Positions 55,840 to 64,000 of a stretch of 64,000 nucleotides of DNA are shown here, in pieces. The stretch is from a virus. Within the stretch, counting starts at the first letter, position 1, and every line of letters starts with the position of its first letter. A program made the translations under genes and the position numbers. Location: IMG/VR virus record IMGVR_UViG_3300009008_000022, positions 1-64,000 of that record. The stretch is one strand, 5' to 3'. The notes under the pieces were generated by a model. It was not told the DNA's origin. It saw only the letters and a program-made list of their open reading frames with translations, and ran no database searches.

Positions 55840-58800
55840 ATGCCTATTTGGCTAAAACAACCGCCGCAGCCCGCGCCGATAATCCAGGCGAACAGCGCCT
55901 TGCTCACCATGCGCCAGGCAGAGCGCACGCCACCGGCCAGCCGCGGTGAGTTTGGGAACATGAAGCAGGCCAACAGTGTGCGTGACGTGCTGGACGGGCT
56001 AGGTCTGGGGATGGATCTTGAGCGCGCCCTGGGCGAGCGCGTTGAGCAATGGCTGGCCTGTCGTACCCAGGTTGAGATCATGGAGCGCGCACGGCACGAT
56101 CTGGCCGGAGCTGTGGCGGATCCCTACGTCCGGCGCGAGATCATGGGCCGCGCCATGAACCTGTGGCTGCGCACCGTGCAACCGGCCGAGCGGGCGCCGA
56201 ACCATGGGACCATGATCATCAAGGCCCAGGCTGCGCAGTTCGCACCGGACAACCGGCGGCGGTGGGGAGGTGGGAAGCCCTACGGCGGGCAACGTCCGCC
56301 CTTGAGCCGGACGGTGACAGGACAGCCGAGCGGTGGAGGGTGGGAGGAAGTAAAGAACAGCGCCCATGGAGGTTGGCGCAGGCCGGACGGCCGCGGTGGT
56401 TACGAATATTGGTATCCAGGGCAGGGCGGCCCCGGTGGCGGCCCTGGGGGAGCTGGGGGCGAAGCCAAGCCTCACCCGAATGAGGGCCAGGGCAAGGGCG
56501 ATCCAAAGCCACCTGGCGTAAGGTGGGCACCTGTGCCGCACCATGCGCCGGGAACATTCCGCCGGCCAGCCGAAGATCATTCCGCGGGCGGGCCAGCTCA
56601 CGCTTCACGCATGGAGGCGCAAGGGATTGCCTCAGAGCCGCACCGCGGGGCAGCGGAGGGGGAGAGTCAAGGCAACGAAACCCAGGGCGACAAGCCCGCA
56701 GAATCAGGAAAGGACTCCGGCATCCCGCCAGAGCTGCAAGCGCAGCTCGCCCAGGCCATTGAAGCCTACGGTATGGACGCGGTGAAAAAGGGGCTGGGGA
56801 GCGTGACAGAGGCCGCGGCGAAGGCGGCCGATGAGCAGTACCAGGCCAAGGCCGCGGAGCTGGGGAAACATGAGACAGTCCAGGCCGCGGTAAAAGAGCA
56901 CTTCGGCGGCAAGCTGCGCAGCAAGCCGAGCGAGCAAGAGGTTAAACAGCTCGCAAAAAAGCTGGGCAACGATCCCGAGATCCGCAAGCTGGCTGAAACG
57001 GCCATGCAGGGCGCCGATGGTGCGGTGGTGGACGCGATAGCCCAGGCCGCGGTGGACGCAGCCCCCAAGGCCGATCCTGGCCTGGCTAAAAAGCTCCTGG
57101 TAGGCGCCAAGGTCGCAGCCAAGGCAGCTCTGCCGAGCGCGGCGTTTGGTTTCGTGGACAACTTCATGCTGTACCTGGCAGGGGCGAGCATTGACACCAT
57201 GATCGCAGCCATGGGTTTCGGCGCCGCGGTGGTGGCCGGCCTGGGCAACGCAATCAGTGATTCAGTGGGCGAAGCCGTGGCTGACAAGATGGAGCGTTTC
57301 CTCGACAAACTGCCAGGGCTGAAAGAGGACGAGAAGGATGTTCTGACCCCGGAGCAGCGTCAGAAGATCGAGAGCAAGGCTAAGGTCGCGGGCGTGTTTG
57401 TTGGCGCGATCATCGGCATGTGCCCGTTGCTGGTAGGGATCGGGTTTGGGGGAGCGCCAGCCGCCAAGTCAGAACGGCTGGTATTTGCCGGCGGCCGGTT
57501 GCTGCTCAAGAGCGAGCCGGACCCGTTGCCCGCCCTGGACGGAGCGCCCGAGCTGGTGTTTGTCATGGTGGACACCGAGCCGCGCGACGGCCTGTTTCTG
57601 GTCAAGGGAGCGGGGCACAAGTACCTCAGACGGATCCGCAACCCGAGCCCACCGCCCAACTGGCGCTATCTGTACAAGTACCCAACCAGGAAGGGTTTGG
57701 TACACGACGATCACCTCGTTGAAGGGGCGAAATTCAAGGGCAAACACGGCGACCTGGAGGGCCACTTTGAAGTAACCGGAGTGGTCAAAAAGAAGGGCAA
57801 GCACGTTATCGCGCTGAAGCACGACGAGTCCGGCAAAACGATCTACGTTCACCGCAAGGACATTCAGGGAATGCTCACCCGCTATCACAAGGATGCGGGC
57901 ACGCATAAGGAGCCGCGCAAGCGCAAGCCCAGGGCGCCCAGGGCGCCGGCTAAGAGCTTTCCCGAGCCGGACAAGAGCAAGGCAACCGAGGGCACCTACA
58001 GCGGCGAGCTGCCGAAGATCGGGCTCAGGGACACTCACGCATGGGAGGAGATGAAAGGCTTTGCTGACGATGAGCAAGCCGCGCGGGAATTGCTGGCGAG
58101 CTGGGACACGCACGGCCAGGAGTACGGCCTGATACCGCAGCCCAACGGGGTGATGATTATGCGCCGGACAGCTCGCACCGGCAGCAAGGCGGTGAAAGAG
58201 GGCGCGTCTACCGTGGTGGCGTTCAAGGGCGACGGCAAGATAGAGCGCCAGCAAGGCGAGTACATGGTCATGGAAATGAGCGAGCTGATCCCGAGCCACA
58301 AGCCAGGGAGCTTTGCGCCGGACCCGCGCTACCCCGATGGTGTTCAGGAGCGCGTTTACCACGACGATCCAAACGAGCGCGCGAAGGTGGAGGAGATCGC
58401 CCGCGGCCTGGATCCTTTTTTCGTGATCAACACCAATAACGACGGCGTTGGAGGGCCGCCCGTGATCACTCCAGACGGGATCGTGCTAGGCGGCAACGGT
58501 CGCACCATGGGGATCATGACGGCATACACGCACTACCCGGAGAGCGGGCAGAAGTACAAGGATCACCTGGCAAGCCAGGCCAGCGACTTTGGTTTCAGCT
58601 CGCATGACATTCAGGGCATGAGCCAGCCGGTGCTAGTGCGGCGCGTGGCGGTGGACGCGAATAACACGCAGAAGGCTCGCATGTGGGCGCGCGTGCTGAA
58701 TGAGCCGTTGACGCAGGGCATGGACCCGCGCACCGAGGAAGTTGCGGTCGCGAAGAACCACATGAACGAGCGCGTGATCGCCGCCCTGGTGGCCGGCATG

Positions 58801-59790
58801 AAAGAGGGCGAGACAATCCACGCCTTTTTGAGCGGGGCACATAGCCGTGAGTTTGTGGACGGGTTGAAGCTGGCCGGCATCATCGACCGGTACAACGAAA
58901 GCAAGTATCGCCACGTTGACGCCACGGCCGGAGCTGACAAGCAAGGGCTGCTTAACGAGGAAGGGATCATGAGGATCCAGCGCGTGCTAATCGCCTCGCT
59001 TATCCCTGATTCTCGGCTGCTCAAGCGTATGCCGAAAAACATGATCACAGCTCTGGCCGGCAGCGTGCCGCACCTGTACCGCGCCCAGGCCGCCGGTTGG
59101 GATCTGTCCGGCGCGCTGGCCGCGGCGGCGGACGCCTGGCTTGACGCGAAACACCGGGAGTACAAGACAGCCGCCGCCTACCTCAAGGCCACCGAAATGG
59201 ACTACGGCGACGGCGATAACAAGATGGCGCCGTTGATGAAAGATCAGGCCGCGGAGTTTATGTTTCGGATCCTGTTCAAACCGCAGGCCACCGCGACGGC
59301 CACAAAGATGCGCGAGCTGGCAAACCGCGCGGGAATGGCGAAGCAAGCCCGAGAGGAGCAGGACAGCGGCGGCATGTTTGCCATGCTGGGCGAAACCGCG
59401 GACGCGCCAGAGCCGGAGAAGTTGACCGACGCGCTTGATACGATCTGGGGTATCACGGCAGAGGGGCGCGGCCGGCGCCAGGCGGAAAAGGACGCGGCCA
59501 GGGCGGAACAGCTCAAGGCGTACCAGGCGCGAGCCGATGAAATGGGAATGCACGTCGAGCAGTACGAGGCTTACCAGGATTGGGCCGCGGAGGACAAGAA
59601 GTGGCAGGACCGGCAGAACAAGCGCAAGCGCAAGGCGCGCAAGCCGGACCCGAGGCCGGAGAAGCCGCCGATCATCCAAGGGCTGAGAGTGGGACACCGG
59701 GAGCACAACATGGGGCTATTCCGCGAGCACGATGCGAAGCGACGGCGCGAGCAGATGAAAGACGACAGCCGGGAGCGGGAGGCAAGTTAA
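55840..59790 (+). CDS. polyvalent protein: EYWYP motif, TMEM65-like membrane domain, DdrB-type ParB domain
   Basis: 1316 residues from the ATG at 55840. Residues ~166-193 are the shared segment ending YEYWYP (GGWEEVKNSAHGGWRRPDG...). A Gly/Pro linker and helical part follow (195-425). Residues 425-535 resemble TMEM65: ALPSAAFGFVDNFMLYLAG, GLGNAISDSVG, 'LTPEQRQKIESKAKVAGVFVGAIIGMCPLL', with hydrophobic helices. Residues ~830-1000 are a DdrB-like ParB domain (VITPDGIVLGGNGRTMGIM, with GNGR at 885-888; VDANNTQKARMWARVLNEP). The C-terminus is long, helical and basic. Such mixtures mark proteins ejected with phage DNA. It may span the membrane after ejection. Confidence 0.8.
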   Translation: MPIWLKQPPQPAPIIQANSALLTMRQAERTPPASRGEFGNMKQANSVRDVLDGLGLGMDLERALGERVEQWLACRTQVEIMERARHDLAGAVADPYVRREIMGRAMNLWLRTVQPAERAPNHGTMIIKAQAAQFAPDNRRRWGGGKPYGGQRPPLSRTVTGQPSGGGWEEVKNSAHGGWRRPDGRGGYEYWYPGQGGPGGGPGGAGGEAKPHPNEGQGKGDPKPPGVRWAPVPHHAPGTFRRPAEDHSAGGPAHASRMEAQGIASEPHRGAAEGESQGNETQGDKPAESGKDSGIPPELQAQLAQAIEAYGMDAVKKGLGSVTEAAAKAADEQYQAKAAELGKHETVQAAVKEHFGGKLRSKPSEQEVKQLAKKLGNDPEIRKLAETAMQGADGAVVDAIAQAAVDAAPKADPGLAKKLLVGAKVAAKAALPSAAFGFVDNFMLYLAGASIDTMIAAMGFGAAVVAGLGNAISDSVGEAVADKMERFLDKLPGLKEDEKDVLTPEQRQKIESKAKVAGVFVGAIIGMCPLLVGIGFGGAPAAKSERLVFAGGRLLLKSEPDPLPALDGAPELVFVMVDTEPRDGLFLVKGAGHKYLRRIRNPSPPPNWRYLYKYPTRKGLVHDDHLVEGAKFKGKHGDLEGHFEVTGVVKKKGKHVIALKHDESGKTIYVHRKDIQGMLTRYHKDAGTHKEPRKRKPRAPRAPAKSFPEPDKSKATEGTYSGELPKIGLRDTHAWEEMKGFADDEQAARELLASWDTHGQEYGLIPQPNGVMIMRRTARTGSKAVKEGASTVVAFKGDGKIERQQGEYMVMEMSELIPSHKPGSFAPDPRYPDGVQERVYHDDPNERAKVEEIARGLDPFFVINTNNDGVGGPPVITPDGIVLGGNGRTMGIMTAYTHYPESGQKYKDHLASQASDFGFSSHDIQGMSQPVLVRRVAVDANNTQKARMWARVLNEPLTQGMDPRTEEVAVAKNHMNERVIAALVAGMKEGETIHAFLSGAHSREFVDGLKLAGIIDRYNESKYRHVDATAGADKQGLLNEEGIMRIQRVLIASLIPDSRLLKRMPKNMITALAGSVPHLYRAQAAGWDLSGALAAAADAWLDAKHREYKTAAAYLKATEMDYGDGDNKMAPLMKDQAAEFMFRILFKPQATATATKMRELANRAGMAKQAREEQDSGGMFAMLGETADAPEPEKLTDALDTIWGITAEGRGRRQAEKDAARAEQLKAYQARADEMGMHVEQYEAYQDWAAEDKKWQDRQNKRKRKARKPDPRPEKPPIIQGLRVGHREHNMGLFREHDAKRRREQMKDDSREREAS

Positions 59791-62183
59791 TGGCGAAGGC
59801 AGAGAAGAAGGGCGCCGCCGCGGCCGGAGTCCGGTACGTCATGGACTGCCTGCTGGTGGAGGCCAAATTCGAGGTACAAGGGGCGGTGCACCTGTCCATG
59901 ATTAAGGACCGGAGCGTGAGCGTTAAAACCTCAGAGATCGTCGCGCGCCTCAAGAAGTTCGCCCAGGCCAAGCTGGAGCTGGACCCGCGGTTTCGCGCCG
60001 GTTGGGGCAGCTCGCCAGTGACCGATGAGCAGCTACACGCAATCGTCGGGCCGTTGGTTGAAATGCGGGCCGGAAAGATCGTCAAGGGCGGTGAGCGGAT
60101 CTGGTGCCAGGGAGGGCCAGCTCCGCGCCCTTTCGTTAAGGGCGAGCGGCCGTCCGGCGCAGGCTGGCAGGCCGTACCAAATACCAAATTTGGCGGGTAC
60201 AGGCGCCGCGGCAAGGGCGGCAAGTGGGAGTATTGGTATCCCGAAAAGCACGCCAAGTTGGGCCATGGGTTTGAAGCTGAGCATGTGGAGCTGCGCGAAA
60301 AGCGCGACCGCGTTGCGGCCGACATAGAGCGCCGCGGCCTGGGGGTGGAGTACGAAACGAGCCCAGGCCGGTATCTGGTTGTCATGCCGGACCCGTCGCA
60401 CGCGGGCAAGGTCCGCACGCAGAGCTACGATGAGCACGGATTCTCTGGGCACCGCACCTATGACGATCTGCCAGCTCTGGCCGCGGACGTTGCCAAGTGG
60501 GAGTACAACGGGATCAAGCCAGCTCAGGCCGGCACGCTAGACAAGCTCGCCCAGGGCGAGCCATGGCGCCAGGCCGCCCTTCACCAGCAAGCGTTAAGGG
60601 AGATCGAAAGCCTGGAGAGGCAGGGGCAGGACGTGAGCGAGCTACACGCGGTCCTAGCTCGCAAAGGGTCAGAGGCGCTACTGGCGCACCTGGGCAAGTC
60701 GGAGGCGCCGCGGTTGCTCGCCCTGGGCGACCGGTTGGTCAAGGCTGGCGTTGGAGCGGAGCGGCAACAGATCATGTTTGCAGCTCGCCAGCGCAAGCAG
60801 TACCCGCCAGGTTACAAGCCGGAGCACAAGGTCAAGGGAAAGACGGTCAAGGTCCACACTAACGGCTGGCAGGCTATCCCCAAGGGGCACAAGGGAGGCT
60901 ATCGGCGCCGGACCCGCGGCGGGTGGGAGTACTGGTATCCAGACCATCACGCGCGGCCTGGGCTACACGCACCGAGCGTGGAGCCGCACGGCGGCACGTT
61001 GGCCGAAGCGGTGGAGCTGCGCGAAAAGCACGGCGTGCCGATCCATGTAAGCTGTGGCGCTGGGGTGGACAGTACCGGTTTGCTGGTAGGCATGTATCAG
61101 CAGGGGATCCGGCCGGATGCGGTTGTGTTTGCGGACGTGGGGAACGAAAACCCGCGCACTTATATGTTCCTTCCCCACCTGGACGCATGGCTGAGATCGG
61201 TTGGCTTCCCGCCCCTAACCGTGGTGCGAAACAAGCCGACCGTTAGCGCCTCAGAAATGGTGAGAGAGGCGCGCGGAAAGACTTACGCCACGTTGGAACA
61301 GAACGTGGTGCTGCATGAAACCCTGCCGTCAATCTCACTGGCCGGTGGCCGCGGTTGCAGCCAGAAGTGGAAACACCAGCCTCAAGAAGCCTGGGCAAAC
61401 CAGCGCGAGGATTGCCAGTCGGCATGGGAGCAGGGCTTCAAGGTCACGAAGCTAATCGGCTACAGCTCTGACCCGGCGGACAAGCGCCGGCCGGATATGC
61501 CGGACGATGAGAAGTATCACTATCAGTACCCGTTGCGTGAATGGGGGTGGGATCGGGAGCGGTGCAAGAAAGAGATCGCCGCGGCCGGTATGCCCGTACC
61601 AGTCAAGAGCGCGTGCTGGTTTTGCACAGCGACCAAGCCGCACGAGCTGCGCCGCATAGTGAGCGAGTACCCCGACATCGGCCGCCGGATAATCCAGATG
61701 GAGGCCGCCGCGGAGGACAACCTACGCAAGATCCGCGGCCTGTGGGGCACACCGGTGAAGGGGGCCAGGGGCGCGCTAAAGAAGCCGGGAACAATGGCAG
61801 AGTGGATCATCGGGGAGGAGTTGCTGCCGGAGTTTAAGGGCCAGGATATTGTTGACCCGTGGTGGCGCCAATCAGGCCAGGTGACGCCCGGTAACGAGCA
61901 CTTCAAGGTGGCGGACGTGATGCACCTTGTAGACGCGCCACCGCCGCCGGTGAGCCCGCTTGAGGATCTAAGCGGCCTGGCTCCGGTGGACACCGACGAG
62001 CTGCGCGAGCAGAGCAAGGCGCGAAAGCGAGGTGGTGCGGTTCAGACCAGCTTGTTTAAGAGCGCGCCCAGGGCGACGATGAGGGACGGAGATCAAAAGT
62101 TCTGGGCAGCCATGGCATTGATCCAGGCGTTTGATCAATTCGACAGCATGGGCAAGGACGGCAAGCGGCATGGATCTGAATGA
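59790..62183 (+). CDS. polyvalent protein: two EYWYP motifs and a PP-loop (PAPS-reductase-like) ATPase domain
   Basis: 797 residues; ATG overlaps the previous stop (TAATG). Shared segments end at WEYWYP near 151 and near 384. The PP-loop domain covers ~405-640: VSCGAGVDSTGLL (S421-D427) binds ATP, VVFADVGNENPRTY follows, with conserved cysteines C523 (GCSQKWKHQP) and CWFC (609, 612) and PLREWGWDRERC. PAPS-reductase-like phage proteins are known but their reaction is unclear; sulphur or nucleotide chemistry related to DNA or RNA modification is possible. The tail (650-797) is polar. Confidence 0.85.
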   Translation: MAKAEKKGAAAAGVRYVMDCLLVEAKFEVQGAVHLSMIKDRSVSVKTSEIVARLKKFAQAKLELDPRFRAGWGSSPVTDEQLHAIVGPLVEMRAGKIVKGGERIWCQGGPAPRPFVKGERPSGAGWQAVPNTKFGGYRRRGKGGKWEYWYPEKHAKLGHGFEAEHVELREKRDRVAADIERRGLGVEYETSPGRYLVVMPDPSHAGKVRTQSYDEHGFSGHRTYDDLPALAADVAKWEYNGIKPAQAGTLDKLAQGEPWRQAALHQQALREIESLERQGQDVSELHAVLARKGSEALLAHLGKSEAPRLLALGDRLVKAGVGAERQQIMFAARQRKQYPPGYKPEHKVKGKTVKVHTNGWQAIPKGHKGGYRRRTRGGWEYWYPDHHARPGLHAPSVEPHGGTLAEAVELREKHGVPIHVSCGAGVDSTGLLVGMYQQGIRPDAVVFADVGNENPRTYMFLPHLDAWLRSVGFPPLTVVRNKPTVSASEMVREARGKTYATLEQNVVLHETLPSISLAGGRGCSQKWKHQPQEAWANQREDCQSAWEQGFKVTKLIGYSSDPADKRRPDMPDDEKYHYQYPLREWGWDRERCKKEIAAAGMPVPVKSACWFCTATKPHELRRIVSEYPDIGRRIIQMEAAAEDNLRKIRGLWGTPVKGARGALKKPGTMAEWIIGEELLPEFKGQDIVDPWWRQSGQVTPGNEHFKVADVMHLVDAPPPPVSPLEDLSGLAPVDTDELREQSKARKRGGAVQTSLFKSAPRATMRDGDQKFWAAMALIQAFDQFDSMGKDGKRHGSE

Positions 62184-64000
62184 CCTGTTACAGCGAGGGT
62201 TGAGAAAGGCGGAACAGCTCGATCTGTTTGGGCCGGAGCAACTAACCTCAGACAGAGGGCCACGAGACACCGTGAAGCCGGCCACGCCGCGCCGAGTTGG
62301 TAAGCCAGGCCGCGGCAAGCGCCGCAAGAGCAAGCGCGTTATACCGCCGCACCAGGGCCACATGACGCCACCTGGCAAGGGTTGGCAGGCTATCCCGCGG
62401 GGCAAGAAGGGCGGTTTCAGACGCAAGGGCAGCAACGGCAAGTGGGAGTACTGGTATCCCAACAGGGGAATCACTCCCAGCCCGCACCATAAAGACATTC
62501 CCGACAGGCCCGATCCGGCGAAGGATCCGAAGGGCGCGCTGGCATGGTGGGGGATGCGCCTTTATGAAGGCACCGTCAACGACGAGGGGTTTTGGCAGGA
62601 CCACCGGAGGACAACCGGAGCCAGGCCGCGGGTTTACAGCTTGAGTTGGGATTATGGCCGAATGAGCCTGGCCCTGTTTGATGCAGTCGAGGGCATACCT
62701 CAACAGCAAAGGGCCGCCATTTTGGAGCCGACGCGGGAGCGAGCGCACTTCCCCCGCGATCAGTTCACCGACATGGCCGAAAGCTATCGCCGGTTGGAGG
62801 AATACCAAGTCGCGGTGCGATTGAATGCCGAGCGCCGGCCGGCCGCCCCCGTCGAGGACGTTGACGCCGCGGTGGACAGCCTGCAAGGGGTGGAGCCGGA
62901 GTCCGCCCAGGGCGCCGACGTGCCGCACCTGGAAGTTGAGGAGTACGACGGCCGCGAGGGCGATCCAAACCACCTTACGCGCAAGGAAACCGGCCGCGTA
63001 ACGCCGCAAAGCCTGGCTCACTTAAAGGGGGCCAGGAAAGAGCACGGCTACATGCGCTGGCACGACGGCAGCGCCATTGGAGCGAAGGATCCAGGGGAAT
63101 ACTTCGGCAGATATACCAGGGAAAAGTGGGAGGCGTTTGTTGCCGACATTAAAGCGCGCGGCGTTCAGGATCCGGTTTTCATCGTTAGGAACCCAGAGCC
63201 AGGCACGCGGCACGATCCGGCTGGAACGTGGGTGTATGAGGGCAATCACCGCATAGCCGCGGCATTGGAGGCGGGGGTTAAAACGATCCCGGTAGAGATC
63301 CGCTACTTCGGCCACACTGAGCGCGACGGCCAGGCTGCGCCAGGGTGGGATCGTATGCCCGAGAGTGAGCCCGCCCAGGGCGAGCCACACGAGCCGGGGC
63401 CGGATACGTTTCACGGCAAACTTACGGCGCTACGGGCCGAGGCTGAAAGGCTGGACTTGCCCACGGCCGCCAGGCTGCTTAACCCGGAAGGCTGGCCCAC
63501 GGACGATGAGAAGTTGGGCAGCGTGCTAATGGACGCCACCGCGGAGCTGGGCGGGTTGCTAGTAGGGGAGGATACGCCGGACAACCGCCGCCGCCGTGAG
63601 CTGCTAATCGAGGGGATCAAGGTCTGGACCAAGGATGGCGAGTACGAGCCGATCACGTCCCTGCATACCAGCCGCGAGGATCTTCAACGGCTGGGGTTTA
63701 GGACCATTGCCAAGTTCACTGATCTGAAAAAGCTGGGCTACCGTATCGTTCAGTGGGCGCGCGTGGTGGGCGAGGTGTACGGCGACAACAAGGACATGGC
63801 CGGTTGGGAGATCGTTCACGAGTATGACCCGATGCACCCCGACGCGGGCAGCGGCGCAGGGCTGGCCGGCAAGCGTGATCACAAGACGGGTGACGGGTTG
63901 GGCTATTGGGAGGCTCCAGCGCCCGGTGATGCGCCAGGGATGAGCCCCGAGGCGGTGCGCTACACGGCGCCGGCCGGACCCGCGACAAGCAAGGTCCATG
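62170..64000 (+). CDS. polyvalent-type protein: EYWYP motif and ParB-like domain (3' end outside window)
   Basis: Open from the ATG at 62170 (14-bp overlap with the previous gene) to the window end, 610 residues visible. Basic N-terminus (KPGRGKRRKSKR, ~46-56). Shared segment at 71-97: GWQAIPRGKKGGFRRKG then WEYWYP. ParB/sulfiredoxin-like domain at ~325-380: FVADIKARGVQDPVFIVRN and EGNHRIAAALEAG (G358-R361), the nucleotide-binding motif of ParB folds. After 400, acidic helices, then a beta part. Function likely DNA-associated NTPase or nuclease activity after ejection. Confidence 0.8.
   Translation, partial: MDLNDLLQRGLRKAEQLDLFGPEQLTSDRGPRDTVKPATPRRVGKPGRGKRRKSKRVIPPHQGHMTPPGKGWQAIPRGKKGGFRRKGSNGKWEYWYPNRGITPSPHHKDIPDRPDPAKDPKGALAWWGMRLYEGTVNDEGFWQDHRRTTGARPRVYSLSWDYGRMSLALFDAVEGIPQQQRAAILEPTRERAHFPRDQFTDMAESYRRLEEYQVAVRLNAERRPAAPVEDVDAAVDSLQGVEPESAQGADVPHLEVEEYDGREGDPNHLTRKETGRVTPQSLAHLKGARKEHGYMRWHDGSAIGAKDPGEYFGRYTREKWEAFVADIKARGVQDPVFIVRNPEPGTRHDPAGTWVYEGNHRIAAALEAGVKTIPVEIRYFGHTERDGQAAPGWDRMPESEPAQGEPHEPGPDTFHGKLTALRAEAERLDLPTAARLLNPEGWPTDDEKLGSVLMDATAELGGLLVGEDTPDNRRRRELLIEGIKVWTKDGEYEPITSLHTSREDLQRLGFRTIAKFTDLKKLGYRIVQWARVVGEVYGDNKDMAGWEIVHEYDPMHPDAGSGAGLAGKRDHKTGDGLGYWEAPAPGDAPGMSPEAVRYTAPAGPATSKVH

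Overview
This window is a piece of a tailed-phage genome. It is GC-rich, almost entirely coding, and encodes a contractile tail (sheath, tube, tape measure, LysM/gp25-type wedge, baseplate J), so the virion is a myovirus type. I see no rRNA, tRNA, CRISPR array, transposase, integrase or ribosomal protein gene. The host is probably a GC-rich Gram-negative bacterium: the phage has Shine-Dalgarno starts, sigma70-like promoters, a lipobox lipoprotein beside the holin, and a secreted RlpA-like protein. I cannot name the host. Both ends of the window cut genes (a probable capsid gene on the left, a ParB-like gene on the right), so portal, protease and most of the capsid gene should lie outside it.

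Layout. (1) 1-24.6 kb, rightward: virion genes in assembly order, namely capsid end, small head proteins, a DHxH-repeat fibre, a head-tail connector carrying a 139-residue mini-intein, neck/completion proteins, sheath, tube, tail-assembly chaperones, tape measure, hub, spike, LysM-gp25 wedge, baseplate J, a baseplate protein with a lectin-like insert and the distal fibre. (2) 24.5-31.3 kb, leftward: an early/accessory operon of small proteins, several with zinc-ribbon cysteines, plus a SMARCAL1-type SNF2 ATPase and a SprT-like metalloprotein. It is driven by two good sigma70 promoters. (3) 31.4-48.6 kb, rightward: replication and recombination genes (replication initiator, DnaC-like loader, nucleases, RecT, RecB-like exonuclease, adenine methyltransferase, SMC/Rad50-like ATPase, a DnaN-type sliding clamp). 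One virion-like gene at 35.2-36.0 kb points the other way. (4) 46.8-53.1 kb: RlpA-like protein, amidase endolysin, holin, lipoprotein and small membrane or zinc-ribbon proteins, forming a lysis cassette. (5) 53.1-55.4 kb: large terminase and a virion-like protein. (6) 55.44-55.84 kb: a 405-bp non-coding region with direct and inverted repeats. (7) 55.84 kb to the end: three consecutive large multidomain proteins.

The last three proteins look like polyvalent proteins, which are packaged and ejected with the DNA. They share an unusual segment of about 30 residues ending in WEYWYP or YEYWYP (four copies). The segment is joined to different effector domains: a TMEM65-like membrane domain plus a DdrB-type ParB domain in the first, a PP-loop (PAPS-reductase-like) ATPase in the second, and a ParB-like domain in the third. 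This is the most likely undescribed system in the window.

Two other strong signals cut across the annotation. First, a 10-bp-period direct-repeat motif (GCTGCAW-N4-CTGTGW) sits inside or against the early promoters on both strands. It looks like a phage regulon, perhaps controlled by one of three small ribbon-helix-helix proteins. Second, about 95 bp of the replication-initiator hinge reappears, with colinear spacing, in the non-coding region 22 kb away, which makes both places candidate replication-origin sequences. No DNA polymerase or repressor of a known family is visible in these 64 kb, so the clamp and loader probably recruit the host replisome.
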